A stretch of 56,196 nucleotides of DNA from Trichoplax adhaerens (GCF_000150275.1 NW_002060951.1:3154518-3210713); one strand, 5' to 3'; positions 1 to 13,443 are shown, counted from the stretch's first letter. The notes: a model not told the origin generated them from the letters alone. Made by a program: numbers and translations.

Positions 1-357
1 TATGTTCACTTATTCGGTGTGTAAGATTTATGTACCAGTACGCTAGTGTCTTATTCCGGCTGGATTGAAATAGTCTGGCGGCTAATGTAGTAGCTCTAAG
101 AATTTTCCATTCGTTCATTACTGGTTCCTTCGTATTACAGTAACATTATCGCAGACGTAGACACATTATTTAAGCTATGTAGTTTATTTAGTTTTATATC
201 GTACTGTGACAGCTACTGCAGCCCATCAATCAAGGTTTATGCACCTGAAAGTGAATCTGCTTAATTTTACCTATTCTTGCATTGCTATCTGAAATAAATG
301 TTACTATTCTGTTTTTTATACATTTTACATTTTAGTACAGTTATCGATATACCTCAC

Positions 358-428
358 AGTTGGACAATGCCAGAAATAATGCTTAATTCTTTAATTATTA
401 TTCTTATTATTTCTGACATTGTTCAGCT
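358..428 (+). ncRNA. candidate pre-miRNA-like hairpin
   Basis: The left arm at about 358-381 (AGTTGGACAATGCCAGAAAT and on) pairs with the right arm at about 404-428 (ATTTCTGACATTGTTCAGCT at its end) over about 24 positions. There is one C/A mismatch and two or three G-U wobbles, around an A/T-rich loop of about 25 nt. Length, near-complete pairing and loop size are like an animal miRNA precursor. It lies 460 bases upstream of a terminal coding exon, possibly inside an intron of that gene. No small-RNA evidence is available, and AT-rich DNA produces hairpins by chance, so this is a candidate only. Confidence 0.35.
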
Positions 429-891
429 TTGGGGAGCGATCATAACTTGACTGGTGTTACGAACTTTGCTAACTGAGAGCCTTTAATATATATATTTATT
501 AATTTGCCTTGATAGACTATTCAAATAATAAAATAGTAGCTAATTTAATTTTTTCATATATAGGGAATTTTCTTGCGTTGTTTTATAGCAAGCGAGGATA
601 GGATTGCAATTATGGACATGCAAGAGTAATGCAATTATAATATAATATTTTATTAATATTATATTAGTTTTCTTTTTTAACATGGCTAAAACATATCGAC
701 GTTAAGATGTATCCTGATTAAACTTAATAATAAGTTTATCATATTTAGTAATTCTACTTGCGCCAGAGAATTAAAGGATAGCACGTTTACACAAACGGAG
801 GCTACTTACCATCAATCCGGTAGGAAAATTAGCGCAACTCTATTCTTCTGTTTCAAATTTTATAATCTAATATTTTCGGTGTTATTTCTAG

Positions 892-1064
892 TTTCCCATA
901 ACGCTGGTAGCATAGACGCTATGGATGAATGCAAAAATCTGAAGCTTGAGTGTACCAAATCTTCATTGAATTTAAAACATAATGCTGTTTCTGTTAACGT
1001 CCAGACTCCGGATCTTCCAGAATTTCCTAGGCTTAATAAAATACCTATTGAGTCAGTTCCCTGA
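892..1064 (+). CDS. terminal exon of an unrecognised gene
   Basis: A consensus acceptor (TTATTTCTAG) ends at 891 and opens a frame of 57 codons closed by TGA at 1062-1064. The exon starts with two bases of a split codon, so the gene must begin further left, possibly outside the window. The peptide is polar, with a run of Ser/Lys/Asn and a proline-rich tail (VQTPDLPEFPRLNKIPIES). The T-P-x-x-P-x-F type tail is reminiscent of short linear motifs in disordered regions, but I do not recognise the family. I found no convincing upstream exon between 1 and 880. It could be a chance open frame after a chance acceptor. Confidence 0.35.
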
Positions 1065-1079
1065 TTGTTGTTACGTAAA

Positions 1080-1145
1080 GTTTAATGGTCTTAGATACAA
1101 TCGGTCATGCATGATCGTATGATCATACAATCGGTCATGCATGAT
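1080..1145. repeat. short direct repeat of a palindromic 21-mer
   Basis: The motif ATACAATCGGTCATGCATGAT occurs twice within about 65 bases. The copies are separated by the near-palindrome CGTATGATCATAC, and each contains ATGCATGAT. Small local duplication; function unknown. Confidence 0.6.
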
Positions 1146-1360
1146 GCTATTCCCGGTAGGCTTGTACTAGTAGCCGCTATATCTTGTAATTTTATTTATG
1201 TAGTAATCTAGCCGAACCCACTCACCCGGTAGTGCATTACATACATATATATTTATATTGTTATATTTATATAATTTACATACATTACACAGCCTGGTCC
1301 CATGGCTTTCACTTTAACTTGTTACAGTACGTATAGTCTTAATGAACTCATACTTAGTAA

Positions 1361-1561
1361 TTAATAAATTCCTAACTTTATCTGCAAATGAGAATGCATT
1401 TCTTTTAGCCTTCGAGAGGTAGCCAGAAAGGAAGCGGTATGCTCTAGCCAGGCATGTTCAAATGCTCCTTTAATGGAGGGTGTATACCTAGTAATTATAA
1501 ATTCTTTGCTGGCAACTTTAAATGTAACAGTAGGCGAAATCGGATAATTTACCGGAGACAA
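1361..1561 (-). other. 66-codon open frame, unrecognised
   Basis: A minus-strand frame of 66 codons with an ATG start and no recognised domain. Composition is mixed rather than low-complexity. It sits in otherwise gene-free DNA next to the satellite block. I cannot tell a short single-exon gene from chance. Confidence 0.12.
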
Positions 1562-1914
1562 TTTACCGCATTAAATTAATTGATGTAAAATATTAAATCT
1601 ACTTTCGTAATATCAAAAGCGATACTTTACTGCAATAGATAGATTTTACGGTGTATAGGATTGAATGCTATCAAGTATTCAATTTTGATATTGTTTCCAT
1701 CGTATACTACTACATTGTACAGCGGTAAATTATCCCCGTCAAATTGTCTTAGAGCGACAGTACGTGTCACCCTACAATGTTTTGTTAAAGTAAAATTGAA
1801 TTTTTATTTAAGCTTGTTAGTTAGTCGCAAATAATTATATGTACGATACATATATAATGATGCATGCAGACAGACTTCAGGTATACAACACTGCAATGTA
1901 TTATAACAAAACTG

Positions 1915-3500
1915 CATGTTCATAGTAACTATAAAATTATCTGACGTAGTGTTCAGATATATTAGTTATTATATAGTAGCTATAAAATTATCTGATGCAG
2001 TGTTCAGATAAATTGTCACATAGTAGCTATGAATTATATGATGTATGCAGTGTTCAGATAAATTATCTAAAGTTGTGTATAGATGAATTACCACATGGTC
2101 GCTATAGAATTATCTAATGTAACGTTCAGATTAATTATCTATGGTAGCTATGAAATAACCTGATGTAATGCTCTTATAAATTATCATTTATTATCTATAG
2201 AATCATCTGATGTAATATTCGAATAAATTGTCATACAGCGGCTGCAAAACTATCTCAGATAAATTCTCAACTCCACCATTAATCGCCATTTATTATTTCT
2301 ATGCTTTTACTACTTCATGACCTATTTTCATTCGACTACATTCCATACATACTCTCATTCATCTTATTTTCATTTACTTTACTGCACTATTATTTATTTT
2401 TATTCATCATACTTTCATTTATCTTATTTTCCATTCACGTTACTACTTCTGTTGCTTGTGCCATCCCCACCATCAGATTTAGCCCTAATATAGATACAGT
2501 ATTACATTGTGACCATCATTAGAGACACTCACCCTGCTTTGCTCGCCATATAGCTTCGGTAATCTATCCATACGTTTCCTTTAATAAAGGAAGGGAAAAT
2601 TAACGATATGCCACTATATTTTGCGGTATTCAGCTATAAAATTATCGGATACAGTGTTCAGATAATTTGTCATACAACAGCAATAAAATTATCGGATATA
2701 GTGTTCAGATAAATCGTAGTACAACAGCTGTAAAATTATCGGATACAGTGTTCCGATAACTTGTCATATAACAGCAGGAAAATTATCGGATATAGTGTTC
2801 AGATAACTTGTCATACAACAGCAATAAAATTATCGGATATAGTGTTTAGGTAACTTGCCATACAGTAGCTGTAAAATTATCAGACACAGTGTTCGGATGA
2901 CTTGCTATACAGCGTAAAACTATCTGATAGACTGTTCAAATAACTTGTCATACAGGTACTGTAAGATTATCGGATATACACTTATATAGTACACTGCATA
3001 TTATGCAGTATAATGTAATTTTACAACTATGGTATGGCAGATAAATTGTCATGCAGCAGCTATTAAATTATCGGATACACTGTTCAGATTACTTGCCAGA
3101 CAGGCGCTGTAAGATTATCGGATATGAATCGCATATTATGCAGTATAATATAATTTTACAGCTACTGTATGGCAATTTATGTAAACATTATATCCGATAC
3201 TTTTACAGCAGCTGTTTGACAATTTATCTGAACATTTTATCCGAAAATTTTACCGCTGTTGTATGAAAAACTATCTGAACACTGTATCCAATAATTTTAC
3301 AGCTGCTGTACGGTATGATAATTTATCTGAACGCCATGTCCGATAATTTTACAGCTGTTATGTGACAAGTTATCTGAACACTATATCCGATATTTTTACT
3401 GCTGCTGTATGACAATGTATCTGAACACTATATCTTATAATTTTACGGCTGCTGCATGACAAGTTATCTGGACACTTTATCGGATTATTTTACAGCTGCT
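1915..3500. repeat. about 47-50 bp satellite with head-to-head arms
   Basis: Degenerate units of the type TAAAATTATCGGATACAGTG followed by TTCAGATAA and GTCATACAACAGC recur about every 47-50 bases from about 1920 to 2250 and again from about 2630 to 3130 in one orientation. From about 3170 to 3500 the same unit appears as its reverse complement (TTATCTGAACACT, then ATCCGATAATTTTACAGC). The block is therefore a large imperfect palindrome centred near 3150. Units differ by substitutions and small indels, suggesting an old array. It could be simple satellite or the arms of a fold-back transposon. No transposase reading frame is seen. Confidence 0.85.
2270..2480 (-). repeat. inverted copy of the 3.7-5.0 kb minisatellite
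   Basis: This pyrimidine-rich stretch (ATTAATCGCCATTTATTATT, then CTACTTCATGACC) is the reverse complement of the unit found at 3720-5020 (GATGGCGATTA, GTAGTTGAATAAAAATGAT). It lies inside the 47-bp array, so the two repeat families are interleaved and inverted. A 73-codon open frame here simply follows the low-complexity sequence. Confidence 0.6.
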
Positions 3501-3520
3501 CGGGCGGGGGGTTTTCTCAT

Positions 3521-3546
3521 AGATTGCCCGACACTCCGGGCAATCT
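3521..3546. repeat. perfect 10-bp stem, 6-nt loop
   Basis: AGATTGCCCG, loop ACACTC, CGGGCAATCT. This is a perfect GC-rich inverted repeat just outside the right arm of the 47-bp array, in a locally G-rich patch with two partial copies of GGGGGTTTTCTC. It could mark the end of the repeat element. Confidence 0.7.
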
Positions 3547-3719
3547 ACGAGGAAACACCTTTTTAATAAAAATAAGACCTTAGGATGACGAATACAATAC
3601 AAAAAAGGGGGTTTTCTCGTTAAAAAATAAGACAATAGGATGACGAATACAGTAGTGCACACAAAAAAAATTTTAGTAAAAGTTACTCGGCTGAAACTGA
3701 GCAAAAATAGATAATGCCA

Positions 3720-5020
3720 TCATGGCGATTAGGCGTATCATTAATTAAGTAAAAATGATATGAAGAAGTAAAAAGTATGATGGAATAGAAAGGAGACATA
3801 ATAATGGAAAATACGATAGTATAAAATGAGATCAGTGGTAAACCTAGGAATTAGATGATGGTAGTTAACTGGTATACGGTTGAGTAAAAAAACTCGAAGT
3901 ACCGTAGTCAAAATAAGTAGTGAGTCTTAAAAATAAATGACGGCGACTATGATCGTGTGGTTGAATAAAATGATATAAGATTCAGTAGCAAAAAACGTGA
4001 TGAAGTAGTGAATCTTGAAAATAGAAGATGGCGATTACTCATGTACTTAAGAAAGATGATATGAAATGGTAAAAAAGCTACAGTATTATGCAATAGAAAT
4101 GAAACGAAATAGCCCATCTTAAAGATAGATGACGCTATAACGCCGATTATTATTTTTAATCATACAGTTGATAGCAAATAAAATGAGATCAATGTAGCGA
4201 ACGTTAAAACAAGCGATAACGATTAGACGTCTAGCTGAATAAAAACAGTATGGGATCAGTAGCAAAAGATTTGATAGAATAGAAATGAAACGAAGGAGCG
4301 AGTCTTAAAATAGAATATAGCGTTTAGTCATGCAAATAAGTAAGAAAATAAGATGAATTAGCCGATCTCTTAAGAATAGCTAAAGGCGATTAATTAGATT
4401 CGTGCAGTTGATGGAAAGAAAAATGCGATAGAAGTGAGGAGCCTTAAAAATAGACGATAACGATTACTCGTATAGTCGATTAAGAATGGTATGAGATTCT
4501 ATAGCAAAATTTGATGGGAAAAGAAATGAAATGAAGCAACAAGTCTTAAAATAGTAGATGATGACTTATCATGCGGCTGAGCAAAATGATAGGCAGTAGT
4601 ACAATAACATGACTAAATAGATATCAAGATGAAGTAATCGATCTAAAAATACATGACAACGATCAATCATGTAGATGATAGTGAGTTAAAATAAGATGAA
4701 TTGGTGAAGCTTTAAAATAAAAGATGGCAGTTAGCCTTATAGTTGGGTGATGATGACGCAAAATGGTAAATAACATTGGTAGGACAAAAATGAGATGAAA
4801 TAGTGAACTCAAAACGATGAGTGAGGGTGCTTAGTAGGATAGTTGAGTGAAAAATAACATAAAATAGTAACTAAAAAATACCTGAAGGAGTAGAAGTGGG
4901 ATAAAGCGAAGCTATTAGTCACGTAATTGACAGTAACTAAAATGGCACGTAGTAACACTGTAGATAAGCAAGACGATGGCAATGAAGATGATACTGTGTA
5001 AATGAAGTGAAGCATCGCAA
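3720..5020 (+). repeat. degenerate minisatellite, unit about 90-100 bp
   Basis: The sequence repeats a theme roughly every 90-100 bases: GATGGCGATTA, then TCATGTAGTTGA, AAAATGATATGAGATCAGTAG, CAAAAAATATGATGG, AATAGAAATGAAACGAAGTAG and TGAGTCTTAAAAATAG, all with many substitutions. Both strands lack long open frames apart from a short chance frame at 4809-5015. An inverted fragment is at 2270-2480. Confidence 0.75.
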
Positions 5021-7129
5021 TATTAATATTAAAAGACTAAAATTATTACGTGATAGTGATTAATCGAGTACTTGATCAAAAAATACATATACGAGTATGT
5101 ACTAGTATACAGTACGTGAAAAATGATGATTGCGCAATTTAAAAATAGTGTAAAAATGTCTGAACATCTAAATTGTATTATACAAGGAGGAAGGAAAAAA
5201 ACGCAATAGACGAACTAATCGGGTCATAAAAGTAGTTTTATGTTTGCTATATGATAGCGTATTAGAAAAACGATAAGGTATTTCACTTACTTTAGCTGCA
5301 TTATCAACGTGTAACTTTATTACTTCTGTCGATAAATAACAGTTCCTTAAGTTATAGATATATGATTTGTATTAAATCTCATACTAAACCCTATATTTGA
5401 TTGTCCAGACAAATCGGGCTTTCGGACACTTCTTAAATTAAATCAGATTTACGGTGTCTGGATAATTGAAGTGTTTTCTATTTTTAAAAATTTCTATTTT
5501 ATTCACTACTCTTAATTTAAAGCATTTTATGATCTTATACAGCTGCTTTCAAGCAGAATTTTGTAAAAGATAGCAGGATTCAGAGTGAATTACCAACGAT
5601 TTTGGGTTAATTTAGTCTTAAGTACGTACAGCAAACGTTAACTGCAGTACAGTACTCGGGAATTCTGAAAAGCTTTTAAGAGTCCTTGACTGCATTACTT
5701 CACAGGAACCTTCATTTGTCACGCTGATATAATGCTGTACACTATTTACAGAGTTTGGAGATTTCAGGAGTCCTATAGCGCAAGCAATATCAGTAATGTA
5801 GTAGTACTAAACGAATTAGACTTTAACCTTTGCATTTCTTAAAGATTTGTATGATAACAAAATTTAAGGCTACTTCTGCAATCTACTTAAATGAATTCAT
5901 AGATCATAAAAATAATATCATTTCCTGCAAGCAAGATAATGCAATTACTTGGCTAGGACCCTTGACATGATAATCCAGTAATCTGGGAAGCGGGTGATCT
6001 GTAGTGACAGATACAGTGACAATAGTTAACAATTCCTTATGGCAATCGCACACTACCCTAAGTAGTATTTAGTATTTACTTTTTAATTACTGAAAATGCG
6101 AGAAATTACGCGGTTAGGCCTAGGCCTAATTTGGATTGCGTCAGCGTAACAAGTTACAGCATATCTTGCTAAAATTTGGGGAACCGGCGACCTACATTAC
6201 TGACCATAGAAGTAAAAGAAATGCCTGTTATACTGACCACAGTTCGTGCTACTGAGAGATGTCGGAACATCGTACAGTGCCGCCAAAGCAACGCAATCAG
6301 TTTCGGCAACGTGCTGCTACGGTACACAGAGATTGTTGCTGTTGCACAAGCAGAAGTATTAGTGTTATACGCACTTTCAAAAAAGTTTTATTTCTCAAAA
6401 CATTGCAAATCAATTTTAGGAGTCTACGCGTTCAGCCAAATATATATCTTATATACTTATCATTTTGCACGTACAAAATTGTAAACCTTGCTATGAAAAT
6501 ACTGTGTACTATAAGCAAAATCATGATAACAGTTCATGAATAAAATTTAATTTAAAACATTTAGCAGCAGATAACTACTTAGTATGAGTCATCGCGAGAT
6601 GTAGCAAGTCCGAGAATTAATATCGTCTGAATAATATAAACTTGCTTTCCCGTCCAGCAGCTCGGTATTGAACTTATACGCCCGTATAAGATCGATTCCT
6701 AATCATCGCGGCTTTCAGGAATAGGAAGATGTAGTAAACTGCTATTTTGAAGCTCAGGTAAGAAATCACTCTTAAGCTTAAGATAGTGTACTGCATTCGT
6801 TCACGATTGCGTGCTAATCTACGTGTCTACGAGCTACTTGAATGTACTGTTTACAATGGCACATTGCAGAATTTAAGAATTGTTCGTACAGTATGTTGCA
6901 TTCTAAGAATGCCACCGTACTATCCTACCCGTTGCCATACATGATGATGATAAATTCTTATTAAAAGTACTAATTTGCGAGGTACATTACTTTTGCCTGA
7001 CTCAGTTTTTAATAAGTTACGAGTATTTATTTATGTGTTCGTGCTAGAGTACTATATATGGATAAAACATAATACTAATAAGTCAAATGCTTCACTAATT
7101 ATATAATTAGGAGTACATGAACTATAGTG
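5021..7129. other. intergenic, no supported gene
   Basis: AT-rich DNA. Two overlapping plus-strand frames at 6176-6543 (102 and 94 codons) lack splice context, domain similarity or a convincing ATG, and I treat them as chance. A loose inverted repeat (TTGTCCAGAC near 5400, GTGTCTGGATA near 5453) and the palindrome TAGGCCTAGGCCTA near 6115-6128 are the only structures noted. The 3' end of SGPL1 lies at the right edge. Confidence 0.6.
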
Positions 7130-10100
7130 CTAAGTCTTATATATTCCATCTAAAAAAGCATTTGTTAAGTCTGTAATAATGGATCGATCCGGTATAGTTT
7201 GAGCCATTCCGTACATTGCGGCCTGGAATAAAATGATTTGCTCATAAACATAAATCACGTTTATCAGCTGTGAAGCTACGCAGAATACAACCATTAGTTA
7301 CCCTTCAGAGCATTTCAGTAATTGCACTGTACTTACAGATCCAATTGGTGTCTTTCGTGGTTCTTGTATTAGCTGTGCTGCTACTTCTTTTATATCTCTT
7401 AAAAATTTGGTGACTACTCCGGGTTGGGTATGGGTCATGGTGCAACAAATGTGGATACTATCTCATTGATGATAAACGAAAGAGATTGTGAAAAGCTTGC
7501 AGCATTATGAGTTTTTATAACTTCTAGCTATTGATTCGTTTTATTGTCAAATGGCTAATAGTGATCACCTCGGGGGAAACTGCAGAGCGTTCAGATTCCA
7601 TCCTTTATCTGACATTAACTGGTTTAGCTGATATATGTCGAAGTCTTTGGAACCAATTGCTATGACACTTAGCTTAGGGTCACCAAGAACGTAGAGCCCG
7701 TCAACTTCCTTAATCCTTAGTAAATCGATTAGGGCGTAATATCAACAAATACACTATATACATGTCAATGTGAAGTTAATTACCGCTATAAATACAGTTA
7801 CTTACCGATCTTTAATCCTCTGAGCTGCTTTAATAATTTTTTTTGTTGATTTAACGTATCCTGGAACACAAGCAAGTATAGGAAGCTTTAATTACTATCA
7901 AAAACATTTCAGCATTGTTCGTTTCTCATTATTCCAATGCAGTTTATAGTGCTGACGAATATTCGACAATGCACGCGTACGTTCAACGCAAGCAATGAAG
8001 TACTAAATGAAGGTGATGCTGCAGAAAGTGCTAGAGCAATTGCATATGCAGAATTGATCGATACTGCGATATAAATTGCTTACAGAAAGGTTTGCGTGAA
8101 AAATTTTGAAAAGTAGAGATTAAAATAGGGTAGGAAAACTACGCGCAATTTAGAACTGCGAACGCGTGAGTGTTACCAAAGGAGATACGTGATGCCTGAA
8201 TGATGTTTTGGCGCCTTACGTATGCGAGTGTAAGTGGCTAAAACGTTAACCCACTAGTTAGTAATAGTACTAGTAACTATTAAAAAATTTTAAAGTTCTG
8301 CTTTACACTTAAGAATCGCTTTCCATCAAGTTAGATGATGTCAAACTACAGGGCGTAATTATTACATTTAGCATCAAGTGTGGATCTTTCATAAATTCGT
8401 AAACACTATTAAAAGTAGAAGTGAGCTTTTACACTAATTATACATATACCTGACCATCCCATTGAGACCATAGCTGCCCAGCAACCAGCAATTACCGCGC
8501 CAGATCTACTGCCAGCTATGGAAGGGGAGGCGTATATGCCTCCTGGCCAGTCACTAACTGAAAAATACTGTAGCGATCCAATCTGTTAGATGTTTCGTCT
8601 AGATTAAGCAGTTTTAATTGGTATTTAGTACTTATTAATTATTGCTGTAGCAAATTCTAGTACCTGCAGATGTCGTTGTTCTATATGTCTGTATAAAACT
8701 ACAGACGAACCCTTTGGTGCAAATCCATACTATTGAAAAAAAGGGCTTATTATACGGCGCATCAGGAAGCGTAGCCAAATAACAATGCCGTATTAAATTG
8801 AATTTTTGAGATAGTCCGCATAAAAGACCAAGCTAACCTTGTGAGTGTCAGCGGATATGCTAGTTACTCCTTCAACTGCAAAATCGAACTGAACATCATC
8901 GTACCTTGAAAAAGATATGTATTATATTAGTACGTGAGCTTATTATAGCAGTGTGTATACTATATTCGTACCCAGCTTCATTTAGAAATGGTAGCAGAAA
9001 TCCTCCTAGACAACAATCAACGTGAAAACCGATTCCTCTAGAAACAGCAATCTACAGTATAACGACGAGTTGCCAATTAATCAAAGAAATAGAAGATCAC
9101 CGATTTGTAAGACAATATAATTGTAGTTTACACAACAAGGTCACGAAATGTTATGATTTATTAAAATTTCTTTGACAAGAAACGTTTAATCTGTAAAGTA
9201 CTTGCGCAATACTCTTAACGTCATCGATTATTCCATGCGGATATTGAGGTGCTGAAGCAACTAGCTAACAATTATAATGCAAAATATTAGTCTATGGACA
9301 TTCAAGCAGATAAGTTGAGTCAAACAGTAAATACTTAACCAAAACAGTGTTGCTAGTTATAGCCCTTCGCATGGCCTAAAAATTGAGAAAATTAATTTCG
9401 CATATGTTATCTTGTATCTGCTTTTGAAAAGATCAGTTATTTCGCATGAATTGAAATCATTATGCATGCGTCAATTGATTAATTAATTATACGGAATAAA
9501 TATTCGCATCTATTACGAATTCTACAAGTGGCAGCATATGAACCTTAATTAAAGATCCTATACCAAGATACAGGTATTCGCTATTCTTAAACGTTTTATT
9601 ATTTTATACGCGTTTGAGCAGAATTCTTATTGTACAGTACGTACAGGTATGACACATATTGGTGATTTTAGAGCTAGTTAGCTTTGTGAATTAGCGTCTA
9701 CTTTGTACAATAATATTTGACGAGACTAGAGCATCTAAATTATTGCATTTATTTTCTACAAGGTTTTCATCAACGAAACACTTCAAATATTTTTCTCAAT
9801 TTACAGTGATCACAATGGACAAAGTAGTGAAAACGTTATAACGGATCCTCCCTTCAAGACATAGTTAAGTACAGTATATAAAGTGCATCTGTGAATAGTG
9901 TACGGCCTACATACACAGCTACTGCGAGTTGATCAAACAGCTTCTAAGTTGTGTATTCAACCAAACAATTTGGGTGGTTATATGATACGGTAATAGTTCA
10001 TCAGCTATGTAATAGTGCTGCAAAAGCAATTAAAGCCAACGAAGTCGAAGTAATAATAGTCTCAAAGCTAACGATTTATGAGAAATTTGTTAACGAGCAC

Positions 10101-13100
10101 AGGGCAGGTATGATATTCGGCAATTTTATTGCGATGCTGCAACACTCACAGTTAAATCGGCTTGAAAGTTCGTATCTACAGGAACAGAAATTAATTTCAA
10201 TCCGAAATATTCGCATGCCTGTTGAGGGAGACAGCAACTTTACTTTGATATTAAATAACATTAAGTCTTGATACGTAAAAGTCAGTCATGTTCAAGTTTG
10301 TCATTTTCTACCTTGTTGAAAGCTGCATGAGCGGTTACTGGTGCGACTCTAGCATTTGTTCATGAAATTTAACAATTTATATTTTTGTTGAAATACGAGA
10401 ATACACTTGCATGTAGGCATATATATGATATGAAAATGTTGGTACACACACGTATAGTACATGTAGTATCCGCTAGGAGGTAATGCGTATTACAGGAATA
10501 TGAATCAAGGTGTATAATTTCCGGTAGTAATATGCAGTTTAATACGAGAGGAATAAAGAGTATGCTTATTTGGCACGAGTTACTAACATTTCCGGATGAG
10601 AAATACCCAGTTTGTAACCTTTATTCCTATATGAGAGACAAGCCATTAAAATACTTTCAGTTCCACCAGAAGTTACCTAGACAGAGTGGGCAGTTTGCTG
10701 ATATTAGAAAAAGATTTTGGGAATCCCTAATGAATTTGAAACCAAATTCTGCGTAACTTAACAGGATGTACCGAACTCACTGTGGTTTTATAGAATGGAT
10801 TTTTCATAAATTAACAGTTTACAGCGTGTACTATTCCTTACCGAACCACAGGATGTACTGCTTCCATGAAATAGACCTAAGCACATTCTGATAACTTCAG
10901 CTTCCATTTTAACGACTGATAGCAAATTTTGTAAACATTGAAACGTAGAGTTACAATTACGTTTATTTAATTTCTTATATATCATCCAGCCTTAGACTAA
11001 GATCACTAATTAATTGCGGTCATGAGTTTACTTTCAGTTGTTAGGCTGACTATTATTAAGAATATATTATGCTGGAAGCAAGTAGTTATACATAGTAAGA
11101 TTAAAATATACATGGCTTACCTCCGGGAAATACATCTGAGTGTAATGGATTACTCCATAAGAATCTTTCGTATACCTATTTCGGCAATGTAAATATTCTA
11201 AATTCGGTACTGTATGGGCGGTTACTGTATAGTGCGGTAAGCGCTGTAATTACGCTTAATTAAGATCCGAACAGTTATAGTTCTTGAATAGGTGACTAGA
11301 TTTTTGAGAGTGCTTTACATAAATTCTATATGTTTACCTTGGTAATCAACTTAGTCAGCTCTTTGTCGTAATTATAAACAGTTCCGGAAACATTTCCTTT
11401 TTTCCAGTTAACTTGACCTTCAAATGTCATTATCATCGTAGACCTTCGTAAGTGAGGAATGTTTATAAGGAATGTCTATCTTATGGTCTATCTTGTAATA
11501 CCTATGAGTTCGTAGTTATCAATGAGGGTAAATATTTCATCCTAAAGACAGCAAATTCAATACATGCAGGTAAGAATTAGCGTGACGTTACATTTGTCCT
11601 TATACTGTATATTGGATTGTAGGAGTAATGATTACGTTAGGAATGAGTAAGTAATTCCTTTACTATAATTACTGTAACATGCAACTCCAACGGATAATGT
11701 TAAAACAATAATTAAATGCACTTACGTGTTTCATTCCAGCGTGTGGAAGCTTTTAATGTTACGGATATAAAAGATTCGAAATTACAGTTAAGGCAATTGC
11801 TCTTAGCACGATTGGATAAGAATATAAATAGCCTTACCTTTTGTAAATAAGTAAGGTCTGTTTTAGAGTTAAAAAGTGAGTTTTGCAGTTCTTTACAGGC
11901 TTTGTCTATCTCGTCCTGGATCTGTTACAGAAATCGTAATTCAGATTAAATGCAGTAGTACAACTAGGCAGCTAAGCGGTTTACTGAGTACGTATACGCT
12001 TGCTGACTCATAATTGCAATTAAGATTATTCACAGGCACATTACCGTTTTTAAAAATAACTCTCAAAGTTTTTTAAGATTTACACTGAACTATGCTTTTT
12101 ATTCCACTGTACAGTATTAAAGATATTTTGGATTATAAAACTTTGGACACCTAACTCTACTGATTACATTAGTTCTGGATTCTAAAAACTGTTTAATATT
12201 ACTGGCTTAAATATAGAGTTCCACTGGAATATCTTATCAGGGAAAGCGATCTTATAACTTAATCACATTAAATGACTGATACGAGCACAGCATTAGCTTA
12301 GAATCTTCAAATACTGAAAAGCTATTAAGATTTGAGATGAACTTTGGAATACGAGGAATCTACAGAGATTAAAATACTCAGATACGAAGTCATCGATAAT
12401 TTGGTAATTCATTATGTACAAGCTAGTTTATTACGCGGTTTCTATTTATACAGAATTAAGGTGGTGTACTATGTCCCTCATATTCCATTAGCAATAAACC
12501 GCGCTAGTAACGCGGATAAATATAGAAATTTTACAATATGATAATTAATCATATTTCTTTGACGAGCAAAGAATACGCAAACGCGTAATCGTTTAAAATG
12601 CAAACTTGTCATGTGTATTGATATTTTATACCTTCTTCCCAATGTATGGTAGCCGGCGTATTGAATAAAAAAACCATCGTCGCGTTTTGGTAAAGATCCT
12701 TCGTGCGTCTGCCATTTTCGTGTATAGTAACCAGACCATGTTCAATCATAATAATTATATAATCAACACATGAGATACGCGCGTATTGTCATATTCCACC
12801 ACATTTCGAAATAAATTATAATTTCAAGAGGATTAAGATTATTCCTAAAAAGGAAGGGAAAGCTAATTATTTTGCAAATCATTGTTGCAACTACTTACCA
12901 CGCCTTGGATTTGAGCGTAAAATAAGATAAAAGAAAATCGTTGCTGTTATGGTATAGCACACAACCTACAGAATAAAACATAAAATTGGCCGAGACAGTC
13001 TTAAATCACTGTTTTATTTTTATTTACTAAGCAACAAGCAATTCAATGTTTTAAATCTCAATACGATTGCAAGTTACGCGCACAATGTACAGGAGAGACT

Positions 13101-13331
13101 CTAATATCTGAAGATCGTGTAGATGATTAATATAATATAATTTAATATTATAATCACACGCATAACTGTCCGAAAGGTAGTGATGAAGTTACGAATAATA
13201 AGTACTTTGTTATCGGTAATATTACATTATATACTCGCACTCGCATGTACATGTACGCATTTGAGGTTACACACCTGCCAAGATTCGTGTTTTGAAAAAA
13301 GAACATTTATTGCTTCTCGTAAAGATTTCAT
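7130..13331 (-). CDS. SGPL1: sphingosine-1-phosphate lyase
   Basis: PLP-dependent lyase of the ER membrane that splits sphingosine-1-phosphate into a fatty aldehyde and phosphoethanolamine, the exit step of sphingolipid breakdown. Exons: 13275-13331 (ATG), 12899-12965, 12632-12708, 11838-11921, 11726-11749, 11338-11417, 11121-11175, 10842-10915, 10588-10676, 10312-10348, 10150-10218, 9340-9375, 9202-9264, 8972-9051, 8838-8904, 8664-8729, 8450-8567, 7806-7860, 7569-7715, 7337-7457, 7130-7222. About 523 residues (human 568). Visible landmarks: one N-terminal membrane segment ([16 protein letters not shown]), [49 protein letters not shown] with the PLP lysine near residue 324, [35 protein letters not shown]. 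All junctions keep phase except between 11726-11749 and 11338-11417, where a small exon is missing from my model; a 13-nt exon near 11620 would fit. Head to head with PFDN1 across a palindrome cluster. Confidence 0.93.
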
Positions 13332-13443
13332 TGCATACAGTGTTTTACATTCCAGTTGCTAACGTAGTTCATCGATCAGGTAACAGTCAATACCAGTGTA
13401 AGATTAATAAAAAAATGCAAAGGCAGTTTTACTTCCTTTTTAC

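Noticed and set aside
6176-6543. Two overlapping plus-strand frames of 102 and 94 codons
   Set aside because: No domain similarity or splice context; the longer has no ATG near its start; likely chance.
9493-9543. Possible SGPL1 exon reading [13 protein letters not shown]
   Set aside because: Exon 10150-10218 joins 9340-9375 in phase and gives the continuous family sequence without it.
9951-10271. Plus-strand 106-codon open frame
   Set aside because: It lies antisense to SGPL1 exons 10150-10218 and neighbouring intron; the minus-strand exon ([14 protein letters not shown]) matches the enzyme and keeps phase.
10532-10756. Plus-strand 74-codon open frame
   Set aside because: Antisense to the SGPL1 exon 10588-10676 carrying [12 protein letters not shown].
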